A stretch of 64,000 bases of DNA. Source: Phycisphaerales bacterium (lineage in GTDB: Bacteria > Planctomycetota > Phycisphaerae > Phycisphaerales > UBA1924). The stretch's first letter is position 1, and every line of letters starts with the position of its first letter. Positions 36,930-44,813 of this stretch are shown here, piece after piece. The stretch covers positions 23,680 to 87,679 of the forward strand of contig JADLBU010000058.1 of NCBI GenBank assembly GCA_020847535.1, read 5' to 3'. A model generated the notes under the pieces. It was given only the letters and a program-made list of their open reading frames with translations. It searched no databases and was not told where the DNA came from. Made by a program: the position numbers and the translations under genes.

Positions 36930-37207
36930 GTCGCGGCGTGACTCCCGTTGGTCGAGTCGCTTGGACCCGGTGTCACGAGGAGTGGCGGCATGCTCGGGGA
37001 AGGCAAGGGACAGGGCGGGACAGGAGCGGCAGAAGTCGCCGAAGATTCGAGGCCACGGTGCTGGGCGTCCCACTCATCGAGCAGCAGGCGTGAGAGAACC
37101 TCGCCGCGGTGCTGCCAGCGCGATGCCGACGCCGATGTGGGCGTGCCAGCACGGGTCTGGGTACGCAGGCGCGGTGAAGAAGTGGGGGTGGGACCGAGCG
37201 GCGTCAT
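36926..37207 (-). CDS. Small unknown protein in the recombinase operon
   Basis: 93 residues, with Pro/Ser/Thr-rich ends and a central helical patch (RWQHRGEVLSRLLLDEWDAQ). No family is recognised. The case for it being a gene is its overlaps: the ATG at 37207 overlaps the stop of the upstream gene (ATGA), and its stop overlaps the recombinase ATG (ATGA). That chain of couplings is unlikely by chance. It could be a recombination directionality factor, which are often small proteins next to serine integrases, but nothing in the sequence proves this. Confidence 0.62.
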
Positions 37208-37656
37208 GCCGTGGGTCCCTCCGATGAGCGGGGCTCCGACGAGAGGAACGTGAGCTGCATGGGTGCGAACGCCGCCAGGACCTCGTCGATGAGATCTCCG
37301 TCGCGGCTGGCGGGGAAGTCGGCGGGGATACGCGCGGCGACACGGCGGGCCTCACGGCGGGCGACACGCTCGGCCTCGGAACCGATGGACAGGTCCATGC
37401 CCTGCTCGGCGCCGATCGCCATGCGCTCGATGTACACCTCGACTGCGGCGCTATCCCAGAGTTGAGCCTCGTCCGGGAGTGGGTACGGAGCGGTTTCAGC
37501 ATCCTCCTGGCGCGCACAACGCGCAGAACGCGCACAACCTTCACTGACGCTGACTTCCGGAGGAGTATGAGGAGGTTCTGCGCGTTGTGCGCGTTCTGCG
37601 CGCTGGGGGGATTTCGCGAGAAGCCACCGCCGCAGGTCGTCAGGGAACGGGGTCAC
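37204..37656 (-). CDS. Unknown protein with in-frame nonamer repeats
   Basis: About 150 residues from a GTG at 37656, which overlaps the primase stop (GTGA) and has GGGAGG upstream. The N-terminal part begins VTPFPDDLRRWLLAK and carries two repeat patches, RAERAQRAE and CARSARCARQ, encoded by nine-base repeats. The C-terminal half (VEVYIERMAIGAEQGMDL, RREARRVAARIPADF) is helical and resembles no family I know. It is part of the coupled HTH-primase-recombinase operon. Position suggests a role in element replication or excision. Confidence 0.65.
   Translation of the reverse strand: MTPFPDDLRRWLLAKSPQRAERAQRAEPPHTPPEVSVSEGCARSARCARQEDAETAPYPLPDEAQLWDSAAVEVYIERMAIGAEQGMDLSIGSEAERVARREARRVAARIPADFPASRDGDLIDEVLAAFAPMQLTFLSSEPRSSEGPTA
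37512..37601. repeat. Nonamer arrays GCGCA(G/C)AAC, inverted pair
   Basis: Three tandem nonamers (37512-37538) face three inverted ones (37575-37601), all variants of GCGCA(G/C)AAC, with 36 bases between. They could fold into a stem of at least 18 bp. A third set lies at 38015-38041. Tandem nonamers next to a primase gene recall iterons of a replication origin. They are also in-frame codon repeats, so simple microsatellite growth is an alternative. Confidence 0.6.
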
Positions 37657-40334
37657 TTGCCACCTCCCCGATCCCACAGGGGGTTGATCGCCCAGCGGTG
37701 CGAAGCCGGTCGTCCTCCCTGTTCGCCGGGCTTGGAAGGAGCCAGCGGGCGGATGTAGCCCAGTTCAGCCAACAACCGGAGCGCACCGTCGATGTCGCGG
37801 ACCGCCTGGATGTGCCTGCCGCGTACCGCGGTGAAACAGTCGCGCCGCGAGAACCCCATGTCCGTGGTGGGAATGCGCTCGAGCCATCGGAGGATGCGGC
37901 CCGCGGTGGCCGTGTCCGGATCGCAGCCGACGATCCCGGCGGTGAGGGCTTCGTGCTCGATCAGGTAGGGCGCCCACGCCAGAGCCGCCTTCATCGTTAC
38001 CAGGTTCACCTCGAGCGCAGAACCCGCAGAACGCGCAGAACCCCGACCGTGGACCTCGATGCAATGAAGGATGCCGGCGATCCGGAGGATTCCCCCGCAC
38101 AACTTGGCGCCCCATTCCTTGCTCTCACAGAGGCTCCCACGTCTCCCAAGCTCCGCCTCGATCTTGCGCTCGAACTCCATGAACAAATCGGCGGCGTCGG
38201 GGCTCAGGCGGACGATTCTCGGTCCGAGAGACAGGTCCAGCGGGATCTCCAGCAGTTTGCGGATGGTGGTGACGTACGCCATCTCCAGGGGCTCAGCGAC
38301 GGGCGGCATGGCGACCTCGCGTTCACCGACCTTGGAGTCGGGCAACGCGGGGAAGAACCGGGCGAGCAGGCCCCGCCCGTGGGCTGCGCGGCTCGCGTAC
38401 ATGCCTCGGACGGCATCAGGCTGAGTGGTCAACGCCACGCTGAGCGCCGGCTTCTCCAAGAACTCCGGGTCGCGGCCCTTGCGATGCACCCGAACGCGGT
38501 CTCCGGAATAGCCCTTGAGCCAGATGCCCATGTTGGGCCTGGCTTTATCGTCGTACCGGCCCATGAGCACATCGAGCGCGTCCGCCTCCGGTGACGCCAC
38601 GAGGGCTCGCTCGCCATTGGCCACCAACAGGCTGAGCAGAGCTTCGGAGGTGGCATCGGTGGTAATGAGTGTCGGGGGAGTGATCTCGTTCATTGCTGCC
38701 AATTGCTGGGCAAGTTCCTTGGCGAGCTTCCTGGCTTCGGGGTCGCCCTTGCCCGCCCGCTTGCGAGCCGCCTGACGCTCAGCCTCGACGATCTCGCGTT
38801 CTTCGCGCGCGGCAGCGAGGTCAGGGCCGAGCCGAGCCGCCTCATCACGCTCCCACTCGATGATCGGGTCGGTCAAGCGCCGGAATGTCCCGCTCTTGCG
38901 TTCACCGGAGGTGAGCAGGATGAGCACCCAGATGACAAGGATCTCGCGCCACCCCTGACGGGCCTCGATCTCGAACTTCTTGGAGATGGCAGCGCCGGCA
39001 ATCGACATCATGAGCAGAACGACCAGGTCCACGGGAACCTGGAGTTCGCGGGCGAGTCCGATAGCAAAGTCCCGCAGCTCCGCAAGAGCCGGAGGAAAGG
39101 CAGATTCGATCGGGAACGCGGGAGCCTGCGGATCGTTGTAGAGGGGAAGCGGGTGTTCCCACTCGGGCGCGGCCTCATAAATCGCGCTGTGGCCGGCCGA
39201 TTGCGACAGCGTGCGCGGCCCGGATGATTGGATGAATTGCTTGTAGCCCGGCTCCAACGCCTCACGCACATCAACCCATTGAAAGCCCTCACCCCGATTG
39301 TGCAGGTTCTTGAACGCGATCGCCCCCCCCGACGTGACCATCACGGAGATCTCGGTGCCGTTGGCCTCAACTCCCGTAACCGGGCAGAACGCCAAGTCGA
39401 GCATGGTTGAGTCACCCTTGATGCGCTCCTTCACGATCTGGACGCCGTGAGATTCGAGATAGCCGCGCACGCCGGCGAGGGTGTGGTCGAAGCGCGCGAA
39501 CTTGCGGGTCCCCTTCGTTATTCCGTTGTCGCGTGCTGGAGTGATCCGAGGTGGCGGCGTGGGTGGACCGCCGAGGGGCTCCAGCAGACCGGGGGTGACC
39601 GTGATCATTTCATCCGGAAGCGACAACAGTTCCGACCGGCGGTGTGGGCGGTCCTCGATGCCCGGCACGCCCCGCAGGTCGTCTCCCTTACGGACCATCG
39701 TGCCGGGGATCTTGGTGATGCGGGCGGGGTTATGGACCGACCTGTCGATCTTGACCTTCTCGTCATCGAACTTCTCCGCCAGCCCTCCGAGGACACGCTG
39801 GACAAGACCGTCGTCGTCGCGTGGAAGATCGATCTGGTAGAGAAGGTGATGCCCGTTTCCGCTCATGACACGGATCGGCGCGGGCCAGCCAAGGTCGGCC
39901 AGATATCCCTGCACCGCCTCGGCCTTGGCCGCCGCGAGAGCCAGTTCCGCGTCGGTCGAGGAGATGTCGGCGGGCCGCACCGGATCGCAGTCGATGAGCA
40001 GGTGGCGGCGAACGACGATGTCAGCGTCGGCGGTGAGAGTCTTGGCCTTTGCCTGCAGGCGGTTAGCCGACCGGGCCAGGAGCGCCGAAGCCACAGGGTT
40101 CAGCGTGACGTAGATGCCGGGGGCGAGCCCGGAGGCATCCAGAGCCACGATCGCCTGTGCGGCCGCGTCGATGGAGTCGTACGTGAAGTAACCCGCTGTG
40201 GTAGAACGGAAGTCTGACCCGGCGCGTTCCTGGCACTTGGGGGCGCGCACCTCGAACACATCGCCCGCGCCGAACATCGCTCGCAGGAATCGCGAAATGT
40301 GGTCCAGGCAATGATGGCGATCAGGTGCGGGCAT
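37653..40334 (-). CDS. Primase-DUF3987 (YfjI-like) fusion protein
   Basis: 893 residues. The N-terminal third resembles archaeo-eukaryotic-type primase/RepB-like domains: LLIDCDPVR with the metal-binding acidic pair (about residues 113-121), RVMSGNGHHLLYQIDLPRD (about 155-173), then RSVHNPARITKIPGT. The remainder (about 420-830) matches DUF3987/YfjI proteins of mobile elements, including ILTSGERKSGTF in place of a Walker A loop, a Lys/Arg-rich coil (about 495-555) and the VASPEADALDVLMGRYD segment. Such proteins are thought to prime or start replication of excised elements. It overlaps the HTH gene upstream (14 bases) and the next gene (GTGA). Three nonamers at 38015-38041 lie inside it. Confidence 0.82.
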   Translation of the reverse strand: MPAPDRHHCLDHISRFLRAMFGAGDVFEVRAPKCQERAGSDFRSTTAGYFTYDSIDAAAQAIVALDASGLAPGIYVTLNPVASALLARSANRLQAKAKTLTADADIVVRRHLLIDCDPVRPADISSTDAELALAAAKAEAVQGYLADLGWPAPIRVMSGNGHHLLYQIDLPRDDDGLVQRVLGGLAEKFDDEKVKIDRSVHNPARITKIPGTMVRKGDDLRGVPGIEDRPHRRSELLSLPDEMITVTPGLLEPLGGPPTPPPRITPARDNGITKGTRKFARFDHTLAGVRGYLESHGVQIVKERIKGDSTMLDLAFCPVTGVEANGTEISVMVTSGGAIAFKNLHNRGEGFQWVDVREALEPGYKQFIQSSGPRTLSQSAGHSAIYEAAPEWEHPLPLYNDPQAPAFPIESAFPPALAELRDFAIGLARELQVPVDLVVLLMMSIAGAAISKKFEIEARQGWREILVIWVLILLTSGERKSGTFRRLTDPIIEWERDEAARLGPDLAAAREEREIVEAERQAARKRAGKGDPEARKLAKELAQQLAAMNEITPPTLITTDATSEALLSLLVANGERALVASPEADALDVLMGRYDDKARPNMGIWLKGYSGDRVRVHRKGRDPEFLEKPALSVALTTQPDAVRGMYASRAAHGRGLLARFFPALPDSKVGEREVAMPPVAEPLEMAYVTTIRKLLEIPLDLSLGPRIVRLSPDAADLFMEFERKIEAELGRRGSLCESKEWGAKLCGGILRIAGILHCIEVHGRGSARSAGSALEVNLVTMKAALAWAPYLIEHEALTAGIVGCDPDTATAGRILRWLERIPTTDMGFSRRDCFTAVRGRHIQAVRDIDGALRLLAELGYIRPLAPSKPGEQGGRPASHRWAINPLWDRGGGK
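38015..38041. repeat. Three tandem nonamers (GCGCAGAAC) inside the primase gene
   Basis: GCGCAGAAC, CCGCAGAAC and GCGCAGAAC stand head to tail. The unit is the same as in the arrays at 37512-37601, about 400 bases away. In the protein they give part of RGSARSAGSAL. Confidence 0.65.
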
Positions 40335-40569
40335 TGGTCTGGCCCTCCTGACCCTTGCCGCTCCCGTCCATAGGAGGGCAGCCTTGGTTGATCCACGCTT
40401 CGATCGCGGTGCTGTCCCAGCGCACGAGCTTGCCGAGCCTTAGAGGCTTCGGCAGCAGACCGGCGTCCAGCAGCCGGTATACGTGACGACGGGAGCACTT
40501 GAGACGACACCGAAGGCCGTCCAAGTCCAACATTCCTGGCGGGTTGAAGTCTCGGCTGCTGCTCGACAT
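40321..40569 (-). CDS. Excisionase-like helix-turn-helix protein
   Basis: 82 residues from the ATG at 40569 (AGGAG upstream). The central part MLDLDGLRCRLKCSRRHVYRLLDAGLLPKPLRLGKLVRW, quoted by its ends MLDLDGLRC and GKLVRW, is a MerR/excisionase-type winged helix (HTH_17) that reads DNA with the SRRHVYRLL helix. It heads the operon of five overlapping genes ending in the serine recombinase. It may act as excisionase, as a repressor of the operon, or both. Confidence 0.82.
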   Translation of the reverse strand: MSSSSRDFNPPGMLDLDGLRCRLKCSRRHVYRLLDAGLLPKPLRLGKLVRWDSTAIEAWINQGCPPMDGSGKGQEGQTNART

Positions 40570-40686
40570 GACGGGCTCCTGCAGATGCTCGCAAGGCTTG
40601 TCCCTGCGATGCATCATCAGTCTGCCATCCGCCAGTCATGTGCCGATCATGTCTCGATGATTTCTCGGTCAGGGCTCGATCAGGTC

Positions 40687-42039
40687 TCACTCAGCAACCA
40701 GGTTGAGGTGATACCAGCCCCGGTTCGCGCTGATGACAGATCGAGGGATGCCGCGTTTCTTCAATCGATTCCGTACATCGTTCACCAACGACGCGACGCT
40801 CGTTCTGCCCCGCTTGAGCCCCGGCCACAACCTCTGCCGGATCGTCTCATCGTTCAGCGGCGTGCCGAGATTGGTGTTGAGCAACGTGACCAGTTGCCAC
40901 TGGGTCTTTCCGACGAAGTGGCATGTCTGATCCCGCCACAGGATGCGCTGGCTCACCATATCCACCGTGACTCGGTTCAGGTCCTCGGGATCAACCGGTT
41001 TGCTCGAATCTGCTTTCAGGGTCAACGAGCCCTTGTCCTGACTCATGGGCGTTTGCGTTGATCCCCCAGAGTGCGCCGGTGGCTCCTGGCCCGACGCAAC
41101 CCGACGAGGACGCTGCCCAGTCTTGGCCGCCTGTGTCAAGTACAATTCACATCGCTCGGCCCAGGCCCAGAGCCCATCAAGGCTGTAACGGTTATCCGTC
41201 TCGTACCAGATTTGAAGCATCGCCTCACGGTCGTAGGCACCTTCGCTGCCGCGCCATGGCGCGATGCGCGTCCTGCAGGCACGCTTGCTGTCGAAATCCG
41301 GGTCAAGCAGGAGGACGCACGCCAATCCAATGTCCCACCACTCCTGCAGTGGAACGAGACGACTGATCGGTGCGTGCGCAACTTCCCGGGTCACGTCGAG
41401 GAGGATGTTCTCAGGTGTGGCCGCGGTGTTCTTGACCCTCTTGGGATCAAGAGTCCGGCGCACTTCGGTCGCCGAGTACTTGCCCTTGGCCCACAACTTG
41501 CCGATGGCAAACACAAACGCGTTGAGCGCGGAGGTGCGTCGGAGATTAATGCCCTCCGGCAGCTTGTAATCTCCGATTTGTCCGGCCTGGGCGTTGCGGA
41601 GATGGCCTGCGAGGTTCTGGACCATCTCCAGGATCTCGTGGTTCATCTTGCCCGCGGCCAAGTAAGCCTCGTGGACCCACGTCGGCATGGGGCTGAGCGG
41701 GATTCCCACCGCGTCGAAGTCCTTGGGGAGCTTCTTCAGGTCTATGGCGACGCCAGAGTCAGCGTTCATGATCTCGGGCTCGAGAACGAGCCGCTTGGCT
41801 ACGGGGAGCAGTGCAAGCTGCTGGCGAACGTGGCCGCGCTTCTCCTCGTGCATCGCCTTGATATCTGCGCGGATCCGAGCATCAAGCCGGCGACCGGCCG
41901 CACGGACTTCTCCGGGCCGGGAACGAAACACATCTCTCAGCCGCAAGACAATGCGGTCGCGGTGGAGCGCCAACTGCAGAGCGTCGCGTTCCTCGCGCGG
42001 TTCTCTTGGATCGTGGTCCAAAAAATCTTCATCTTTCAT
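40687..42039 (-). CDS. Unknown protein with C-terminal winged-helix DNA-binding domain
   Basis: 450 residues. Residues 1-80 are charged and helical; the middle (about 110-310, Trp-rich: WVHEAYLAAG, LWAKGKYSATEVRR, LWAWAERCELYL) is not recognised. The last 85 residues (about 365-450) resemble an OmpR/PhoB-type winged helix: LVTLLNTNLGTPLNDETI, then SVASLVNDVRNRLKKRGI as recognition helix and SVISANRGWYHLN as wing. The linker (about 310-355) is Ser/Pro-rich. It lies 117 bases before the excisionase-like gene and diverges from the methyltransferase gene across 157 bases, so it could regulate one or both. Function unknown. Confidence 0.68.
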   Translation of the reverse strand: MKDEDFLDHDPREPREERDALQLALHRDRIVLRLRDVFRSRPGEVRAAGRRLDARIRADIKAMHEEKRGHVRQQLALLPVAKRLVLEPEIMNADSGVAIDLKKLPKDFDAVGIPLSPMPTWVHEAYLAAGKMNHEILEMVQNLAGHLRNAQAGQIGDYKLPEGINLRRTSALNAFVFAIGKLWAKGKYSATEVRRTLDPKRVKNTAATPENILLDVTREVAHAPISRLVPLQEWWDIGLACVLLLDPDFDSKRACRTRIAPWRGSEGAYDREAMLQIWYETDNRYSLDGLWAWAERCELYLTQAAKTGQRPRRVASGQEPPAHSGGSTQTPMSQDKGSLTLKADSSKPVDPEDLNRVTVDMVSQRILWRDQTCHFVGKTQWQLVTLLNTNLGTPLNDETIRQRLWPGLKRGRTSVASLVNDVRNRLKKRGIPRSVISANRGWYHLNLVAE

Positions 42040-42196
42040 GGGTCATGCACCGCCACGAGAAGTCGCTCTGCGTCTTGTGCCCGCACGGCGGTGCAATTGT
42101 TGGCACACTGACGAACAAGGGGCAAGCCTCTCGGTAGCCCCATGTGTCGACATATGCTGCATGTGGAGGGTGAGGGAAACGCGCGAGGACAACTCC

Positions 42197-43414
42197 ATGC
42201 TCGTGGAACTCAGGTCTCCCTCGTCCATCAAGCCGTACGACCAGAACCCCCGCCGCAACGACGGCGCGGTGGAGGCGGTGGCCAACAGCATCCGCGAGTT
42301 TGGGTGGCGCGTCCCTGTTGTGGTCGATGAAGCCGGAGTTGTTCTCGCCGGCCACACGCGCCTGCGGGCTGCGGAGCGGTTGGGTCTCACCGAGATTCCT
42401 GTGCATGTCGCGGTCGGGTTGACGCCCGCTCAAGCTAGAGCCTTTCGCGTTGCGGACAACGCGACGGCTTCGATCGCGACGTGGGATGAGGACCTCTTGG
42501 GCAAGGAACTGGCGGAGTTGAAGGGGCTGGATGTCGATCTGTCAGTGTTGGGGTTCAGCGAGTCGGAGCTCGAGGCGTTCATGAGTCCTCCGTTGCCCGA
42601 GGGGCTCGCGGATGCCGACACTGTGCCCGAGCCGCCTAAGCAGCCGGTAACCCAGCCCGGCGATCTGTGGATCATGGGCGGGCATCGGTTGCTCTGTGCG
42701 GACTCGACCAACATCGATGATGTGACTCGGCTGATGAACGGGAAGAAGGCCGCGCTCTGTGCATCGGATCCCCCGTACCTCGTCGATTACACCGGCGAGC
42801 GGCCCAACGACAGTGGCAAGGACTGGACCAACACGTACCGCGAGATCGACATCACCGACGCGGATCGGTTCTTCACCGCGGTGTTCAAGAACATCATGGA
42901 GGTCATCGCCCCGCACACGGCGATTTATTGTTGGCACGCGCACAAAAGGCAACGTCTAATCGCAGAGGTCTGGGAACGACTGGGCATTCTTGATCACCAG
43001 CAAGTCGTGTGGGTGAAGCCGACGCCTGTTTTCGGTCGTGTTTACTGGCATTTTCGACACGAACCGTGTTTGTTCGGCTGGGTCAAGGGAAGCCAGCCAC
43101 CGCACGACAGCAACCACGAGTTCAACAGCGTGTGGGAGATCGACTGGGAGGGCAAGAGCCGCGTGGTCGGCAACGAGCATCCGACTCAGAAGCCCGTCGA
43201 GATCTTCGCGCGGCCCATCCGTAAGCACACCAAGCCCGGAGACATCTGCTTCGAGCCATTCAGCGGGTCGGGGAGCCAGCTCATCGCGGCCGAGCAAACT
43301 GGGAGGCGGTGCTACGCCATAGAGCTTGAGCCGGTGTTCGTGGATGTGGCGGTAAAGCGCTGGGAGCAGTTCACGGGCAAGAAGGCGGAGCGCCAGGCCG
43401 CCAGCGGGGCGTGA
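42197..43414 (+). CDS. ParB-like domain fused to DNA methyltransferase
   Basis: 405 residues. An N-terminal ParB/Srx-like domain (about 1-95; IKPYDQNPRRNDGAVEAV, VVLAGHTRLRAAERLG) precedes an N6-adenine or N4-cytosine methyltransferase with motif IV DPPY (about 191-194) and motif I FEPFSGSGSQ (about 350-359) in the beta-class order. A conserved NEHPTQKPVEIF segment lies between. These fusions are common in prophages and mobile islands and may protect the element from host restriction or mark its DNA. No matching endonuclease is adjacent, so it looks like an orphan enzyme. Confidence 0.9.
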   Translation: MLVELRSPSSIKPYDQNPRRNDGAVEAVANSIREFGWRVPVVVDEAGVVLAGHTRLRAAERLGLTEIPVHVAVGLTPAQARAFRVADNATASIATWDEDLLGKELAELKGLDVDLSVLGFSESELEAFMSPPLPEGLADADTVPEPPKQPVTQPGDLWIMGGHRLLCADSTNIDDVTRLMNGKKAALCASDPPYLVDYTGERPNDSGKDWTNTYREIDITDADRFFTAVFKNIMEVIAPHTAIYCWHAHKRQRLIAEVWERLGILDHQQVVWVKPTPVFGRVYWHFRHEPCLFGWVKGSQPPHDSNHEFNSVWEIDWEGKSRVVGNEHPTQKPVEIFARPIRKHTKPGDICFEPFSGSGSQLIAAEQTGRRCYAIELEPVFVDVAVKRWEQFTGKKAERQAASGA

Positions 43415-43460
43415 TCGCGTTCCCGACCGGGGTCTTTGACCCCTCCGGAGGTGGCAACCA

Positions 43461-43874
43461 ATGTCATCCGTGGGAGGCGGACAGCTCGAGCCCAAGCAGG
43501 AGCAGGCGCTGGTCGCACTGCTGACCGAGCCGACCTTCAAGAAGGCGGCCGAGGTCGTCGGCATTGCCGAGCGGACCATCCACCGATGGCTGGAGGAGCC
43601 GGCGTTCGGAGCCGCCTACCGCAAGGCCCGCCGCCAGGCGTTCAACCAGGCCATCGCCGCCACCCAGCGGTACGTGCCCGTGGCCATCCAGGCGCTCACC
43701 AAGATCACCGTGGACGAGTCGGCTCCCCACTCGGCCCGGGTCTCGGCCGCCAGCGCCATCCTCAAGTTCAGCAGGGACTCGATCGAACTGGACGACCTGG
43801 CCGAGCGGATCGGGCACCTCGAGGCCCAGCTCAACGACCGGGCCGGGCCGCCCGGAACGGAGCGTGCCGCGTGA
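43461..43874 (+). CDS. HTH protein resembling a phage terminase small subunit
   Basis: 137 residues. The N-terminal half carries a helix-turn-helix: LLTEPTFKKAAEVVGIAERTIHRWL (quoted in parts LLTEPTFKKAAEVVG and AERTIHRWL) followed by AFGAAYRKARRQAFNQA. The rest is helical. The pattern matches small HTH proteins found beside ParB-methyltransferases in prophages, often called terminase small subunits. No large terminase is near, so packaging is doubtful. It could regulate the small genes that follow: its stop overlaps the next start (GTGA). RBS GGAGGTGG is strong. Confidence 0.75.
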   Translation: MSSVGGGQLEPKQEQALVALLTEPTFKKAAEVVGIAERTIHRWLEEPAFGAAYRKARRQAFNQAIAATQRYVPVAIQALTKITVDESAPHSARVSAASAILKFSRDSIELDDLAERIGHLEAQLNDRAGPPGTERAA

Positions 43875-44089
43875 GCACCGTGTCCCGCCTGCATCGGCGT
43901 CTGCGGCGGATTGAGCGCTGCGGGGGCCTGTGCCCCCTGTGCCCGCTCTGCCGCGGCGAAGGGGACTTCCGGATCGTGCTCGTGCACGCCGCGCTGGACA
44001 TCGTGGAGCGCCGGGGCTGCGAGCATTGCGGCAGGCTGTGGAGCGTGCGGCGCGAGGCCATGGGCACGGGAGGTGGCTCATGGCGCTAA
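43871..44089 (+). CDS. Small zinc-ribbon protein (1 of 3)
   Basis: 72 residues from a GTG overlapping the preceding stop. The head VSTVSRLHRRLRRIERC is basic and helical, followed by CPLCPLC and CEHCG, two Cys pairs that could bind one zinc ion. The layout (basic helix, then Cys pairs) is shared with the next two genes, so all three look like tandem duplicates that diverged. They may bind nucleic acid or a protein partner; the role is unknown. Confidence 0.65.
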   Translation: MSTVSRLHRRLRRIERCGGLCPLCPLCRGEGDFRIVLVHAALDIVERRGCEHCGRLWSVRREAMGTGGGSWR

Positions 44090-44286
44090 AGGCCAGCATC
44101 CGCTCGCTCGAGCGCCGCGTCGCCAAGGCGTTCCCGCCCGCGGCCTGCAACTGCCCGTGGTGCATCGTCGTGGGCCGGGACGAGCCCAGGCCGCCGCCCT
44201 TCTGCCCGCGCTGCGACAAGCAGCGCGTGGTCATCGTCGTGCACTCGGACACCTTCAACCGCCAGCCGGAGGCCGCAACATCATGA
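44080..44286 (+). CDS. Small zinc-ribbon protein (2 of 3)
   Basis: 68 residues. MALKASIRSLERRVAKAFP is followed by CNCPWC and CPRCDKQRVVIVVH. Its start overlaps the preceding gene by 10 bases and its stop overlaps the next start (ATGA). The head is nearly the same as that of the next protein (RSLERRVA(K/R)A). It has two Cys pairs of the C-x2-C type, probably a zinc ribbon. Confidence 0.66.
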   Translation: MALKASIRSLERRVAKAFPPAACNCPWCIVVGRDEPRPPPFCPRCDKQRVVIVVHSDTFNRQPEAATS

Positions 44287-44495
44287 GCGTGCGAGCCTCC
44301 CTGCGGTCGCTGGAGCGCCGCGTGGCCCGGGCCATGCCGGTGGCGGCGTGCCCGTGCGTGAGCGTCGTGCTGCAGGACCCGGCGCTTCCCCTTGAGCCCC
44401 CGGTGTGCCCGCGCTGCGGCAAGCACCGGCTGGTCATCGTGCTGGAGGACGAGTACGAAGCGCCGCCCGCCGCGGCGGGAGGTCGAGCGTCATGA
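44283..44495 (+). CDS. Small zinc-ribbon protein (3 of 3)
   Basis: 70 residues. The head is MSVRASLRSLERRVARAMP, then ACPCVSVVLQDP and CPRCGKHRLVIVLEDE. The second Cys pair is intact but the first is reduced to C-P-C, so zinc binding may be partly lost. It is coupled by ATGA overlaps at both ends. Confidence 0.65.
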   Translation: MSVRASLRSLERRVARAMPVAACPCVSVVLQDPALPLEPPVCPRCGKHRLVIVLEDEYEAPPAAAGGRAS

Positions 44496-44776
44496 ACGCC
44501 AGGCGAGTCATCGAGAAGCCGTGGCGGTGGGTGGCCGCCCACCACCCGCTGGTGGTATTCGTCTGGTGGGCGCTGGTTGCCGCGTGCATGCTCGCCTCGT
44601 GCGAGCCGGTGCTGGCGGCGACGGCCGCCCACGTTGGGCCGACGGGCGTCGGAGGCCGGGAGGGACCGACGGGCGGGGGCGACGCCCGGGGCGTAACCGC
44701 GGCCAACGTCGGGCAAGGGGCGGGGAGCGCCGCCGAGCCCGTCCCCGCACCCGCGACAGGCTCGTTTACACCGTAA
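44492..44776 (+). CDS. Small membrane or lipoprotein-like protein
   Basis: 94 residues. One hydrophobic segment (PLVVFVWWALVAACMLASC) ends in a Cys that could be lipidated (LASC), followed by a Gly/Ala/Thr/Pro-rich tail with no structure. The start overlaps the stop of the third zinc-ribbon gene (ATGA), so five genes from 43461 to 44776 form one coupled unit. It may be a small inner-membrane protein of phage holin size, but holin identity is not supported by more than size and place. Confidence 0.58.
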   Translation: MNARRVIEKPWRWVAAHHPLVVFVWWALVAACMLASCEPVLAATAAHVGPTGVGGREGPTGGGDARGVTAANVGQGAGSAAEPVPAPATGSFTP

Positions 44777-44813
44777 ACTCGCCACTTGGGAATCCCTTGC
44801 AGTACGATCTGGC

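Noticed and set aside
43461..44776. A prophage packaging module
   Set aside because: The HTH protein resembles a terminase small subunit, but no large terminase, portal, capsid or tail gene is present in the region.
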